Assembly: GCF_004348725.1 (NCBI RefSeq) | Contig: NZ_SMKR01000077.1 | Location: 1 to 32,668 of the forward strand | Origin: Kribbella turkmenica | GTDB lineage: Bacteria; Actinomycetota; Actinomycetes; Propionibacteriales; Kribbellaceae | Reading direction: 5' to 3' | Length of the DNA stretch: 32,668 nucleotides | In this document: positions 8,056 through 14,732 of the stretch, piece after piece | Numbering within the stretch: the stretch's first letter is position 1 | How the letters are laid out: each line of letters opens with the position of its first letter | Program-made: the position numbers and the translations under genes | The notes under the pieces: model-generated | Told to the model about the DNA's origin: nothing | Database searches by the model: none | Seen by the model: only the letters and a program-made list of their open reading frames with translations

Positions 8056-8072
8056 GAGTTCAACTATGACGC

Positions 8073-8101
8073 TTGACAGGTGCGGGGAGCGCTCCGAGAC
8101 T
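8073..8101 (+). promoter_or_regulatory. Putative promoter of the CoA-transferase/ring-cleavage operon
   Basis: TTGACA (8073-8078) and GAGACT (8096-8101) are separated by exactly 17 nt; transcription would start near 8108. The -35 faces the opposite promoter's -35, and together they form an inverted repeat TGTCAAG-N15-CTTGACA (8049-8079 region), a possible second regulator contact. Confidence 0.6.
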
Positions 8102-8119
8102 GAGGCAACGATGCGTTCG

Positions 8120-8133
8120 CGGACAGATGTCCG
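8120..8133. promoter_or_regulatory. Operator-like palindrome, CoA-transferase side
   Basis: CGGAC-AGAT-GTCCG is a perfect inverted repeat with a 4-nt centre, immediately before the AAGGGAG ribosome-binding site of the CoA-transferase gene. It is the partner of the site at 7986-7999. Bound protein here would sit in the 5' leader, downstream of the predicted transcription start. Confidence 0.6.
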
Positions 8134-8148
8134 AAGGGAGTAGGTCCC

Positions 8149-9300
8149 GTGTCCGATGCTCGAGGTCCGCTGGCCGGCCTGCTGGTCGCCGACTTCTCCC
8201 GGATCCTGGCCGGCCCGTACGCGACCATGCTGCTGGCCGACCTCGGGGCCGAGGTGGTCAAGGTCGAGGGGCCGGGCGGAGACGACACCCGTTCGTGGCA
8301 GCCCCCGGTCCGCGACGGCATCTCGACGTACTACCTCGCGGTGAACCGGAACAAGCGGTCGATCGCGCTCGACCTGAAGGACCCCGAGGACCTGGCGGCC
8401 GCGCGGGAGCTGGCGCGGCGGGCCGACGTACTGCTGGAGAACTTCAAGCCGGGCGGGCTCGCGCGGTTCGGGCTGGACTACGACGCGGTCGCGGCAGGCA
8501 ACCCACGGGTGATCTACGCGTCGATCAGCGGGTTCGGCAGCGGGCCGAAGGGAGCGGTGCTGCCGGGGTACGACCTGATCGTCCAGGCGATCTCCGGATT
8601 GATGAGCCTCACCGGCGACCCGGACGGCGAGCCGTTCCGGGCCGGCATCTCGGTGTTCGACGTGATGGCCGGTCTGCACGCGACGATCGGCGTACTGTCC
8701 GCGCTGAACGCCCGGCACGAGTCCGGCCGCGGTCAGCACGTCGAGGTGAACCTGCTGTCGTCGGCGCTGTCCGGTCTGGTGAACCAGTCGAGCGCGTACG
8801 TCGCGGGCGGCGTCGTCCCGCTGCGGATGGGCAACAGTCATCCGAGCCTGTTCCCGTACGAGCCGCTGCCGTGCTCGGACGGCGAGCTGATCATCACCGC
8901 CGGGAACAACGGCCAGTTCCGCAAGCTGACCGAGGTCCTCGGCGTCCCGGAACTGGCCGGTGATCCGCGGTTCGACCAGAACGAGAAGCGGACCGCGAAC
9001 CGCGCCGCCCTGCGGCCGCTCCTGGTCGAGCGGTTGCGGACCCGGACCCGGATGGAGTGGTTCGGCGACATCATCGCCGCGGGCGTGCCGTGCGGGCCGA
9101 TCAACACCATCGACGCCGGCGTGGCCTTCGCCGAGGACATCGGCCTCGACCCGGTGGTGACGCTGGGGGCGATCCCGACCGTGCGCAACCCGATCACCTT
9201 CTCCGAGACCCAGCCGTCGTACCGGCTGCCGCCACCGGAACTGGACGAGCACGGCGCCGAGCTCCGGCGCTGGCTGACCGACGAGGAGCGTTCGGCATGA
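8149..9300 (+). CDS. Class III CoA-transferase (CaiB/BaiF family)
   Basis: This is a 383-residue family III CoA-transferase. These enzymes move CoA between carboxylic acids through an aspartyl-CoA thioester. The N-terminal Rossmann part has FSRILAGPYATMLLADLGAEVVKVE, followed by NRNKRSIALDLK and LLENFKPG. SVFDVMAG contains the expected catalytic Asp at about residue 171. The GTG start at 8149 has AAGGGAG upstream. The stop overlaps the next gene's start (ATGA), so the two are translationally coupled. As first gene of the operon it probably activates a di- or tricarboxylate derived from ring cleavage, which the next gene would then split; the actual acids are unknown. Confidence 0.92.
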   Translation: MSDARGPLAGLLVADFSRILAGPYATMLLADLGAEVVKVEGPGGDDTRSWQPPVRDGISTYYLAVNRNKRSIALDLKDPEDLAAARELARRADVLLENFKPGGLARFGLDYDAVAAGNPRVIYASISGFGSGPKGAVLPGYDLIVQAISGLMSLTGDPDGEPFRAGISVFDVMAGLHATIGVLSALNARHESGRGQHVEVNLLSSALSGLVNQSSAYVAGGVVPLRMGNSHPSLFPYEPLPCSDGELIITAGNNGQFRKLTEVLGVPELAGDPRFDQNEKRTANRAALRPLLVERLRTRTRMEWFGDIIAAGVPCGPINTIDAGVAFAEDIGLDPVVTLGAIPTVRNPITFSETQPSYRLPPPELDEHGAELRRWLTDEERSA

Positions 9301-10073
9301 CCACCTTTCCCACCTCCCTCGGTACGTCGACGTCCGACGAGATCCGCCTGCTGGGCCAGGACCTCACGGCCGACCTGATGGGCAAGGTCGGCTTCGGTGA
9401 GCTCGCCTTCTGGCTGGTTGCGCTGCGCCGGCCGACACCGTCCGAGACACGATTGTTCGAGGCGGTTCTGGTCGCGCTGGCCGACCACGGCTTCACGCCG
9501 ACGGCGATCGCGGCGCGGCTGACGTACCTCTCGGCGCCGGACTCCCTCCAAGGCGCGCTCGCGGCCGGGCTGCTCGGTGGCGGCTCCCGCTTCCTCGGGG
9601 TGACCGAGGACTGTGGGACGTACCTGCACGAGGCGCTGCTCGGCCACGAGTTGCCCGCCGACGAGGCCGGCTGGGACGCGCTCGCCGTCGAGGTGGTGAC
9701 CGAGACACGCGAGGCCGGCAAGTACGTGCCCGGTCTCGGCCACCCGGTGCACAAGGAGCGGGACCCGCGGACGCCGGTGCTGATCGCGATCGCCGCGGAC
9801 GAAGGTCTGCTCGGACCACACCTGCAGCTGTTCCAGGCCATCGGGCGGACCCACGAGCAGGTGCTCGGCCGCAAGCTCCCACTCAACGGCGCCGGAGTCT
9901 GCGGTGCGGCGCTCGCCGACCTCGGGTTGCCGGTCGAGCTGCTGCGCGGCTTTGCCCTGCTGGCCAGGGCCGCCGGGCTGCTCGGCCAACTGGCCGAGGA
10001 ACGCCGCCGGCCGATCGGCATGGACGCCTACCTCGCCGTGGATCGCAACGCGGTCTACGTCGATCCGATCTGA
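9297..10073 (+). CDS. Citryl-CoA lyase-like protein (citrate synthase superfamily, short form)
   Basis: This 258-residue protein matches the lyase domain of the citrate synthase superfamily, as in stand-alone citryl-CoA lyase and the C-terminal part of ATP-citrate lyase. It is much shorter than citrate synthase (about 370-430 residues). GLGHPVHKERDPR (His149 and His152) is the conserved catalytic block, and LNGAGVCGAALADLGLP is the later substrate-site loop. The ATG at 9297 overlaps the CoA-transferase stop. In family terms it should cleave a citryl-CoA-like thioester to an acyl-CoA and a keto acid. The pairing with a CoA-transferase supports that sequence of steps; the true substrate is inferred to be a ring-cleavage product. 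Confidence 0.82.
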   Translation: MTTFPTSLGTSTSDEIRLLGQDLTADLMGKVGFGELAFWLVALRRPTPSETRLFEAVLVALADHGFTPTAIAARLTYLSAPDSLQGALAAGLLGGGSRFLGVTEDCGTYLHEALLGHELPADEAGWDALAVEVVTETREAGKYVPGLGHPVHKERDPRTPVLIAIAADEGLLGPHLQLFQAIGRTHEQVLGRKLPLNGAGVCGAALADLGLPVELLRGFALLARAAGLLGQLAEERRRPIGMDAYLAVDRNAVYVDPI

Positions 10074-10085
10074 GAGGAACCCGAC

Positions 10086-10949
10086 ATGGCCACTGTCGTC
10101 GCGGTCATCGCCTCCACCCACCATCCGTTCTACTACCGCGCGAGTACGGCGACCGGCGCCGACCGGCCGCCGTTCGCCGACGAGTGGGTGGCCAAGATCG
10201 AGGCCTTCCGGGAGACCCTGACCAAGGCCCGGCCGGACATCCTGGTGATGGTGGGCAGCGACCACTTCCACCAGCTCTGGCTGGACAACATGCCGCAGTT
10301 CCTGGTCGGCAAGGCGCCGTACTTCGACGCGAACTGGTACAACGAGGAGCGCGAGTTCGGCCTGCCGCGGATGACGCTGCCGGGGGAGGAGCGGCTGGCC
10401 GCGCACATCCTGCGCAACGGCCTGGACGCCGGCTTCGACCTTGCCTTCAGCAACGAATTGCGGATCGACCACAGCATCACCTGCCCGATCATCACGCTGC
10501 GGCCGGAGGCGGACCTGCCGATCGTGCCGATCTACACCAACATCTTCGCGCCACCGCTGCCGCGCCCGCAGCGCTTCGTCGAGCTCGGGAGGACGATCCG
10601 GCGGCTGGTCGAGTCCTGGCCGGACGACCAGCGGGTGGCGATCATCGGCACCGGTCACCTGTCGCTCGAACTCGGCGGGCCACGGCAGTTCGGTGCCCAC
10701 GGCCCCGATCCGGAGTTCGACCGGAAGGCGATCGAGTGGATCGCGCGCGGGGACCTCGACGGCTGCCTGGCCGAGGTGACGCTGGACAGCCTGCACCTGC
10801 CCGGGAACGCGACCCACGGGTTCATGGACTTCATGCTGATGATGGGCGTGGCCGGCGCCGGTCAGAAGGCCGATCACGTCGACTCCCTCGACCTGTTCCA
10901 CACGATGGAGGCGTACTTCACCTGGTACCCGAACGGAGCGCCGGCGTGA
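10086..10949 (+). CDS. LigB-type class III extradiol dioxygenase, catalytic subunit
   Basis: This is a 287-residue protein of the LigB superfamily of Fe(II) extradiol ring-cleavage dioxygenases. His12/His13 in ASTHHPFYY and His60 in MVGSDHFH fit the two His iron ligands. GTGHLSLEL and AHGPDPEFD are further family blocks. I could not place the third (Glu) ligand with confidence. A ribosome-binding site (GAGAGGAA) precedes the ATG. It lies between the citryl-CoA-lyase-like gene and a LigA-type gene, so it probably works as a two-subunit enzyme on a catechol-like carboxylated ring. The order (B before A) is the reverse of the classical ligAB. Confidence 0.9.
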   Translation: MATVVAVIASTHHPFYYRASTATGADRPPFADEWVAKIEAFRETLTKARPDILVMVGSDHFHQLWLDNMPQFLVGKAPYFDANWYNEEREFGLPRMTLPGEERLAAHILRNGLDAGFDLAFSNELRIDHSITCPIITLRPEADLPIVPIYTNIFAPPLPRPQRFVELGRTIRRLVESWPDDQRVAIIGTGHLSLELGGPRQFGAHGPDPEFDRKAIEWIARGDLDGCLAEVTLDSLHLPGNATHGFMDFMLMMGVAGAGQKADHVDSLDLFHTMEAYFTWYPNGAPA

Positions 10950-11032
10950 AGGACCGCAGCAAGGTCCCCCAGCAAGCACAGCGCGTTCGAGCCTCGTCCG
11001 CGCCGGAGCGAAGCGAGGACGTGGATGAGTAG
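10946..11032 (+). CDS. Short linker ORF between the LigB-like and LigA-like genes
   Basis: This 28-codon frame starts at a GTG overlapping the dioxygenase stop (GTGA) and ends in a TAG that lies inside the start of the LigA-type gene. It therefore couples the two genes without a gap. The predicted peptide is charged (for example APERSEDVDE) and resembles no protein I know. The same bases carry GAGCGAAGCGAGGA, which gives the next gene its ribosome-binding site. It may be only a translational-coupling element or a REP-like insertion, not a functional peptide. Confidence 0.3.
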   Translation: MKDRSKVPQQAQRVRASSAPERSEDVDE

Positions 11033-11384
11033 GTACCTGCTGGACAAGTTCCTCTTCACGATCGACCGCGACCCCGCCCTGGTCGAGCGGTACCGCGAGG
11101 ACGCCGCCGCGACGGTGGCCTGGTGGGAGGAGGAAATGGCGAACCGGATCCTCAACTGCACCTCCGGGGAGCGGTCGACCTGGCTGGCGTTCACCGACGA
11201 GGAGCGGCAGGCGCTGGTCGCCCAGGATCACGTGACGCTGTTCCGGATGGGCGCCCATCCGTTCCTCACGTTGACGCTGTTCATCGCGATGTTCGAGCGC
11301 GACCACGGTCCGCTGGAGTACCAGAAGGCCTACGGCAAGGCGCTCCAGCACCTGACCCTGCCCTATCCGGACATCGCCACCTAG
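11025..11384 (+). CDS. LigA-type small (alpha) subunit of a class III extradiol dioxygenase
   Basis: This 119-residue, mostly helical protein matches the aromatic-ring-opening dioxygenase LigA family. The diagnostic part is FTDEERQALVAQDHVTLFRMGAHPFLTLTLF (about residues 66-96). In protocatechuate 4,5-dioxygenase the alpha subunit covers the active site formed by the beta subunit, and a similar role with the upstream LigB-type protein is likely. The ATG at 11025 has GAGGA about 5 nt upstream. It is followed after 8 nt by the MDR oxidoreductase, so it sits inside the operon. Confidence 0.85.
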   Translation: MSRYLLDKFLFTIDRDPALVERYREDAAATVAWWEEEMANRILNCTSGERSTWLAFTDEERQALVAQDHVTLFRMGAHPFLTLTLFIAMFERDHGPLEYQKAYGKALQHLTLPYPDIAT

Positions 11385-11392
11385 GAGATCGC

Positions 11393-12421
11393 GTGCGAGC
11401 AGCCGTCCTGCGCGTCCACGGTGAAGCACCGTCCCACGGTGACCACCCGGACCCGGTCCCGGCCGAGGGGCAGTCGATCGTCCGCGTGACCGCGGCTCCC
11501 GTCGTACCGCTCGATCTGCTGTGCGCGTCCGGTACGTCGTACTTCGGTCCGCCCGAGGTCCCGTACGTCCCGGGGGTACAGGGAGTCGGCGTGGTCGAGG
11601 AGTCGGCTGTCGTCACTCCGGGCATCAAGGTCTTCTTCGCGACATCGGCGGGGATGGCCCCGGGCGACGGGAGTTTCGCCGAGCGGTGCGCCGTACCGGA
11701 TGCGGATCTCGTCGCGCTCGACACGCCGGTGCCGGACACGGAGGTTGCGGCGATCGGTCTGTCGGGGGTCGCGGCGTGGATGGTGCTGAGTTGGCGTGCG
11801 CGGCTCCAGCCGGGCGAGCGAGTCGTCGTGCTCGGCGGCGGGGGAGCGGTCGGGCAGGCCGCGATCGGTACGGCGCGAGTGCTCGGAGCGAGCCGGGTCG
11901 TCGCCGTGTGCCGCTCCGACGACGCCCGCCGGCGGGCGCTGGCTGCGGGCGCGGACGAGGTGATCACGCCGGCCGACCGCGTGCCGCAGGACCGCGCCGA
12001 CAAGACCGGCGGTGAGCTGGCCGGACAGCCTGCCGACACCACGGACCTGACAGCGAGGCTCGCCGAGGCGACCGGTGGCGCGGTCGACGTCATCGTTGAC
12101 CCGGTCTTCGGGTCGGTCGCGAGCGCGGCCGCGCGGCTGCTGGCACCCGGTGGGCGCCTGGTCAATCTGGGTGGCGCCTCGGGAGACGAGGCGACGTTCT
12201 CGTCGGCGATCCTCCGCAGCCGGTCCGCGAGCATCCTCGGCTACACCAACAACGCCATCACCCCGGACCAACGCCGCGACGCCCTCACCGCCGTCCTCCG
12301 GCAGGCGGCCGCGGGCGCCGTCACGGTTGCCCATGAGACGGTCGCGCTCCCCGACATCACGGCGGCCTGGAACCGCCAGTCCACCGGCCGGACCGCCGGC
12401 CGCCTCGTCCTCACGCTCTAG
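11393..12421 (+). CDS. Zinc-binding-dehydrogenase-like (MDR/quinone oxidoreductase) protein
   Basis: This 342-residue member of the medium-chain dehydrogenase/reductase superfamily has an N-terminal GroES-like domain (VPYVPGVQGVGVV) and a nucleotide-binding domain with VVVLGGGGAVGQAA at about residues 145-160. No cluster of four Cys for structural zinc is visible, so the quinone-oxidoreductase or enoyl-reductase branch fits better than a classical alcohol dehydrogenase. The start is the GTG at 11393, preceded by TAGGAG. It is the last gene of the operon and could reduce an enal, enone or semialdehyde arising from ring cleavage; this is inferred from position only. Confidence 0.85.
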   Translation: MRAAVLRVHGEAPSHGDHPDPVPAEGQSIVRVTAAPVVPLDLLCASGTSYFGPPEVPYVPGVQGVGVVEESAVVTPGIKVFFATSAGMAPGDGSFAERCAVPDADLVALDTPVPDTEVAAIGLSGVAAWMVLSWRARLQPGERVVVLGGGGAVGQAAIGTARVLGASRVVAVCRSDDARRRALAAGADEVITPADRVPQDRADKTGGELAGQPADTTDLTARLAEATGGAVDVIVDPVFGSVASAAARLLAPGGRLVNLGGASGDEATFSSAILRSRSASILGYTNNAITPDQRRDALTAVLRQAAAGAVTVAHETVALPDITAAWNRQSTGRTAGRLVLTL

Positions 12422-12471
12422 CCGCCGTACCTGTGCCCTAACACCGGGAAACGCCGGGCGAAGGCGTCTTG

Positions 12472-12483
12472 GCAAGCGCTTGC
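12472..12483. promoter_or_regulatory. LacI-family operator-like palindrome
   Basis: GCAAGCGCTTGC is a perfect 12-bp palindrome with the central AAGCGCTT typical of LacI/GalR-family operators. It lies 17 nt before the start of the BNR-propeller gene, and a possible -10 (CAGACT, 12487-12492) follows it. Binding there would block the promoter. No LacI-family gene is in the window. Confidence 0.65.
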
Positions 12484-12500
12484 TGGCAGACTGGGGACCC

Positions 12501-13793
12501 ATGCGTGAGCCTCAGGTGATCAATGACAACGGTGCATGGTGCTGGTTCCAGGACGAGCGGGCGGTGGTGGACCCGGACAGCCAGGCCCTGGTGGTCGGGT
12601 CGATCGCGGCCGCCGAGGGGCCGGGCGGTGCGGAGCGGTCGGGGAACGTCGAGCTGACCGTCGTCGACCTGCGGTCCGGCTCGAGCGAGGTCGTCGTACT
12701 GGACGAGCGGTTCGAGGCCGACGATCACGACGTGCCGGCGCTGTGGCGGCGGGCCGACGGCCGGTGGCTGGCGGTGTACACCAAGCACAAGACGGATGAC
12801 CTGACCCGGTGGCGGGTGAGTGAGCCGGGGGATCCGCGGACGTGGGGTCCGGTGCGGACGTTCGACTGGAGCGAGTTCACCGGCGGGCGCGGGGTGACGT
12901 ACTCGAACCTGCACCGGCTCGACGGACGGCTGTACTGCTTCGCGCGGGCGGTCAACGACGACCCGTGCGCGCTGGTCTCCGACGACGACGGCGACAGCTG
13001 GACGTACGCCGGCAAGCTCTTCACCCGGCCGAAGGTCGGCTACGTCAACGGCTACACGCGGTACGTGTCGACGCCGACCCGGATCGACCTGGTGACGACC
13101 GACCACCACCCGCGCGACTACGACAACTCGATCTACCACGGCTATCTCGAGGGCGGCGCGCTGCACCGGTCGGACGGGACGGTCGTGGATCCGGTGGCGT
13201 TGAAGGGCGAGGCGCCTTCGCAGGTGGAGCTCACCACCGTGCTCCGAGCCGGGTCGGTGTGGGACGGCGAGCCGATGACGCACTGCTGGACGATCGACAT
13301 CCGGCGGGCGGACGACGGCACGGTCGCGGCGGTGCTGCTCGCGCGGCAGGACACACCGGACAAGCCCGAGGACGCGTTCGAGCGGCGGCGGAACGTGCTG
13401 GACCACCGCTACTTCTACGCGCGCCTGGCTCCGGGCGGCGAGTGGGAGGTCCGTCAGTTGGCGAAGGCGGGCGCCGGGCTGCTGCCGCACGAGCAGGACT
13501 ACACCGGTCTGGTCGCGATCGACCCGTACGACATCGAGTCCCTCTACGTCTCGACGCCGATCGACCCGCGCGACGGCACGGAACTGGCGCACCACGAGAT
13601 CTTCCACGCCCGCGTCGCCGGCACGGGTGCGACTTGGACACCGGTGACGGAGAACTCCGCTGTCGACAACCTCCGCCCCATCGTCGCCCCGGGCGACCCG
13701 GCCCGGATCCCGCTGCTCTGGTTCCGCGGCCCGATGACCGCGTCCCAGCACTACGACTGCGAGGTCGTGCTCCTCGACCAGCCGCGCGAGTGA
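12501..13793 (+). CDS. BNR-repeat (BNR_4-like) beta-propeller protein, probable carbohydrate-active enzyme
   Basis: This 430-residue protein has the pattern of the BNR_4 family: INDNGAWCWFQDERAVV near the start, the Asp-box-like SDDDGDSWTYAGKL, then TRYVSTPTRIDLVTTDHHP and NSIYHGYL, which is typical of the family's conserved blade. Such six- or seven-bladed propellers occur in polysaccharide lyases and glycosidases, but the reaction here is not fixed. No signal peptide is visible, so a cytoplasmic location is likely. The ATG at 12501 follows GGGGA. The LacI-type operator in front suggests induction by a sugar. Confidence 0.8.
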   Translation: MREPQVINDNGAWCWFQDERAVVDPDSQALVVGSIAAAEGPGGAERSGNVELTVVDLRSGSSEVVVLDERFEADDHDVPALWRRADGRWLAVYTKHKTDDLTRWRVSEPGDPRTWGPVRTFDWSEFTGGRGVTYSNLHRLDGRLYCFARAVNDDPCALVSDDDGDSWTYAGKLFTRPKVGYVNGYTRYVSTPTRIDLVTTDHHPRDYDNSIYHGYLEGGALHRSDGTVVDPVALKGEAPSQVELTTVLRAGSVWDGEPMTHCWTIDIRRADDGTVAAVLLARQDTPDKPEDAFERRRNVLDHRYFYARLAPGGEWEVRQLAKAGAGLLPHEQDYTGLVAIDPYDIESLYVSTPIDPRDGTELAHHEIFHARVAGTGATWTPVTENSAVDNLRPIVAPGDPARIPLLWFRGPMTASQHYDCEVVLLDQPRE

Positions 13794-13887
13794 CCTGTCG
13801 AACGGCGGTGGCCGGTGCCAACTGCCCGACGGTCACGTCACGTCGTCCGGCCGCCGCGGCTCCGGGACCGACCTGGCCGGCTGATTT

Positions 13888-13903
13888 CCGGTGTGTTCAC
13901 CGG
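13888..13903. promoter_or_regulatory. Hairpin/palindrome upstream of the YhhN-family gene
   Basis: CCGGTG-TGTT-CACCGG has perfect 6-bp arms with a 4-nt loop and is followed at once by GAGGAGG. The purine run is about 15 nt from the ATG at 13924, too far for a normal ribosome-binding site. The palindrome may be an operator, or a weak terminator for the BNR gene. Confidence 0.35.
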
Positions 13904-13923
13904 AGGAGGTCACACTAGCCGTT

Positions 13924-14634
13924 ATGAAACTGGGCCAGCTGGCGAACGGGCGGCGGCGGTTGGCGGCGTACTGGGGCGCGGCGGTGGTGCAGGTGGTCGC
14001 GGTCGCCTGCGACGCCAAGGTGCTGAAGCAGGCGAGCAAGGCGTCGCTGATGCCTCTGCTGCTTTCCTGGTCAAGAACCGAGCAGGCGCCGCCGCTGCTC
14101 CAGGCCGCGCTCCTGGCCTCGGCCGCCGGTGATCTGTTGCTGGAGACCGAGCTGCAGCTGGCCGGGATCGCCGCCTTCGCCGCTGCCCACGCGTGCTACC
14201 TCGCGGTTTACCTGACCAGGCCCGGTCAGCGATCCTGGCGGGTGGTCGCGGCGTACGGCGCCCTCTGGGCGGCCCTGGTAGCGGTGCTCTCGCCAGGACT
14301 CGGCGGCCAACGGGTCCCGGTCGCGGCGTACGCGTTGTTGTTGACGGCAACCGCCATCGCGTCGCGCTGGCACAGCCCCCGCAGCGGCCTCGGCGGCGCA
14401 CTCTTCCTGATCTCGGACGCCCTGATCGCGCTCCGCCTCGCCGGCCGCGATTTCCCCGGCCGGGGTGCCCTGGTGATGTCGACGTACGCCGCCGGGCAGT
14501 ACTTCCTCACGTCCGGACTGGTGGACCAGCGCTCAGGCGAGCACGGACGTGCCGCATCGGCCCGGGGGACTGGTGGGGGAGCTCCCAGCGGGTCTCGAGC
14601 CACCAGATGGCGCCCGCCTCCGCCCACGGCTTGA
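13924..14634 (+). CDS. YhhN-family integral membrane protein (lysoplasmalogenase-like)
   Basis: This 236-residue protein matches the YhhN/TMEM86 family: multiple hydrophobic helices and conserved stretches ASAAGDLLLE, AHACYLAVY, ALFLISDALIAL and YAAGQYFL. Bacterial and animal relatives include lysoplasmalogenases that hydrolyse vinyl-ether lysophospholipids; for this protein the substrate is unproven. The last helix ends near base 14520, where family members normally stop. The remaining roughly 35-39 codons are Arg/Gly/Pro-rich and read through the antisense of a decayed LLM gene fragment, so the tail is probably an accretion. The start ATG at 13924 gives a family-like N-terminus; a GTG at 13891 is possible but less likely. 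Confidence 0.8.
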   Translation: MKLGQLANGRRRLAAYWGAAVVQVVAVACDAKVLKQASKASLMPLLLSWSRTEQAPPLLQAALLASAAGDLLLETELQLAGIAAFAAAHACYLAVYLTRPGQRSWRVVAAYGALWAALVAVLSPGLGGQRVPVAAYALLLTATAIASRWHSPRSGLGGALFLISDALIALRLAGRDFPGRGALVMSTYAAGQYFLTSGLVDQRSGEHGRAASARGTGGGAPSGSRATRWRPPPPTA

Positions 14635-14644
14635 TCTCCGCGTA
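14507..14644 (-). pseudogene. Fragment of an LLM-class oxidoreductase gene (C-terminal remnant)
   Basis: On the minus strand about 45 codons ending in a stop at 14507 read YAEIKPWAEAGAIWWLETRW and then MRHVRARLSAGPP. This is the C-terminal signature of many actinobacterial luciferase-like monooxygenases (AGATWW-LE followed by a final amphipathic helix). No LLM barrel lies upstream, only a low-complexity frame. The rest of the gene is lost. The fragment overlaps the end of the YhhN gene. Confidence 0.55.
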
Positions 14645-14678
14645 CCGCCTGGGAGGATCGCGCCGTTTCTCATGCGTG

Positions 14679-14717
14679 CCTTCCTGTCCGCCGGCACCGA
14701 CAGAACGGACAGGAAGG
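14679..14717. terminator. Strong hairpin between convergent genes (bidirectional terminator)
   Basis: Perfect 12-bp arms, CCTTCCTGTCCG (14679-14690) and CGGACAGGAAGG (14706-14717), flank a 15-nt loop. The hairpin lies between the YhhN stop (14634) and the PhoX stop (14733), where both transcripts should end. There is no U-tract, which is common for actinobacterial terminators. Confidence 0.75.
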
Positions 14718-14732
14718 TCGCACGGGCGGCTG

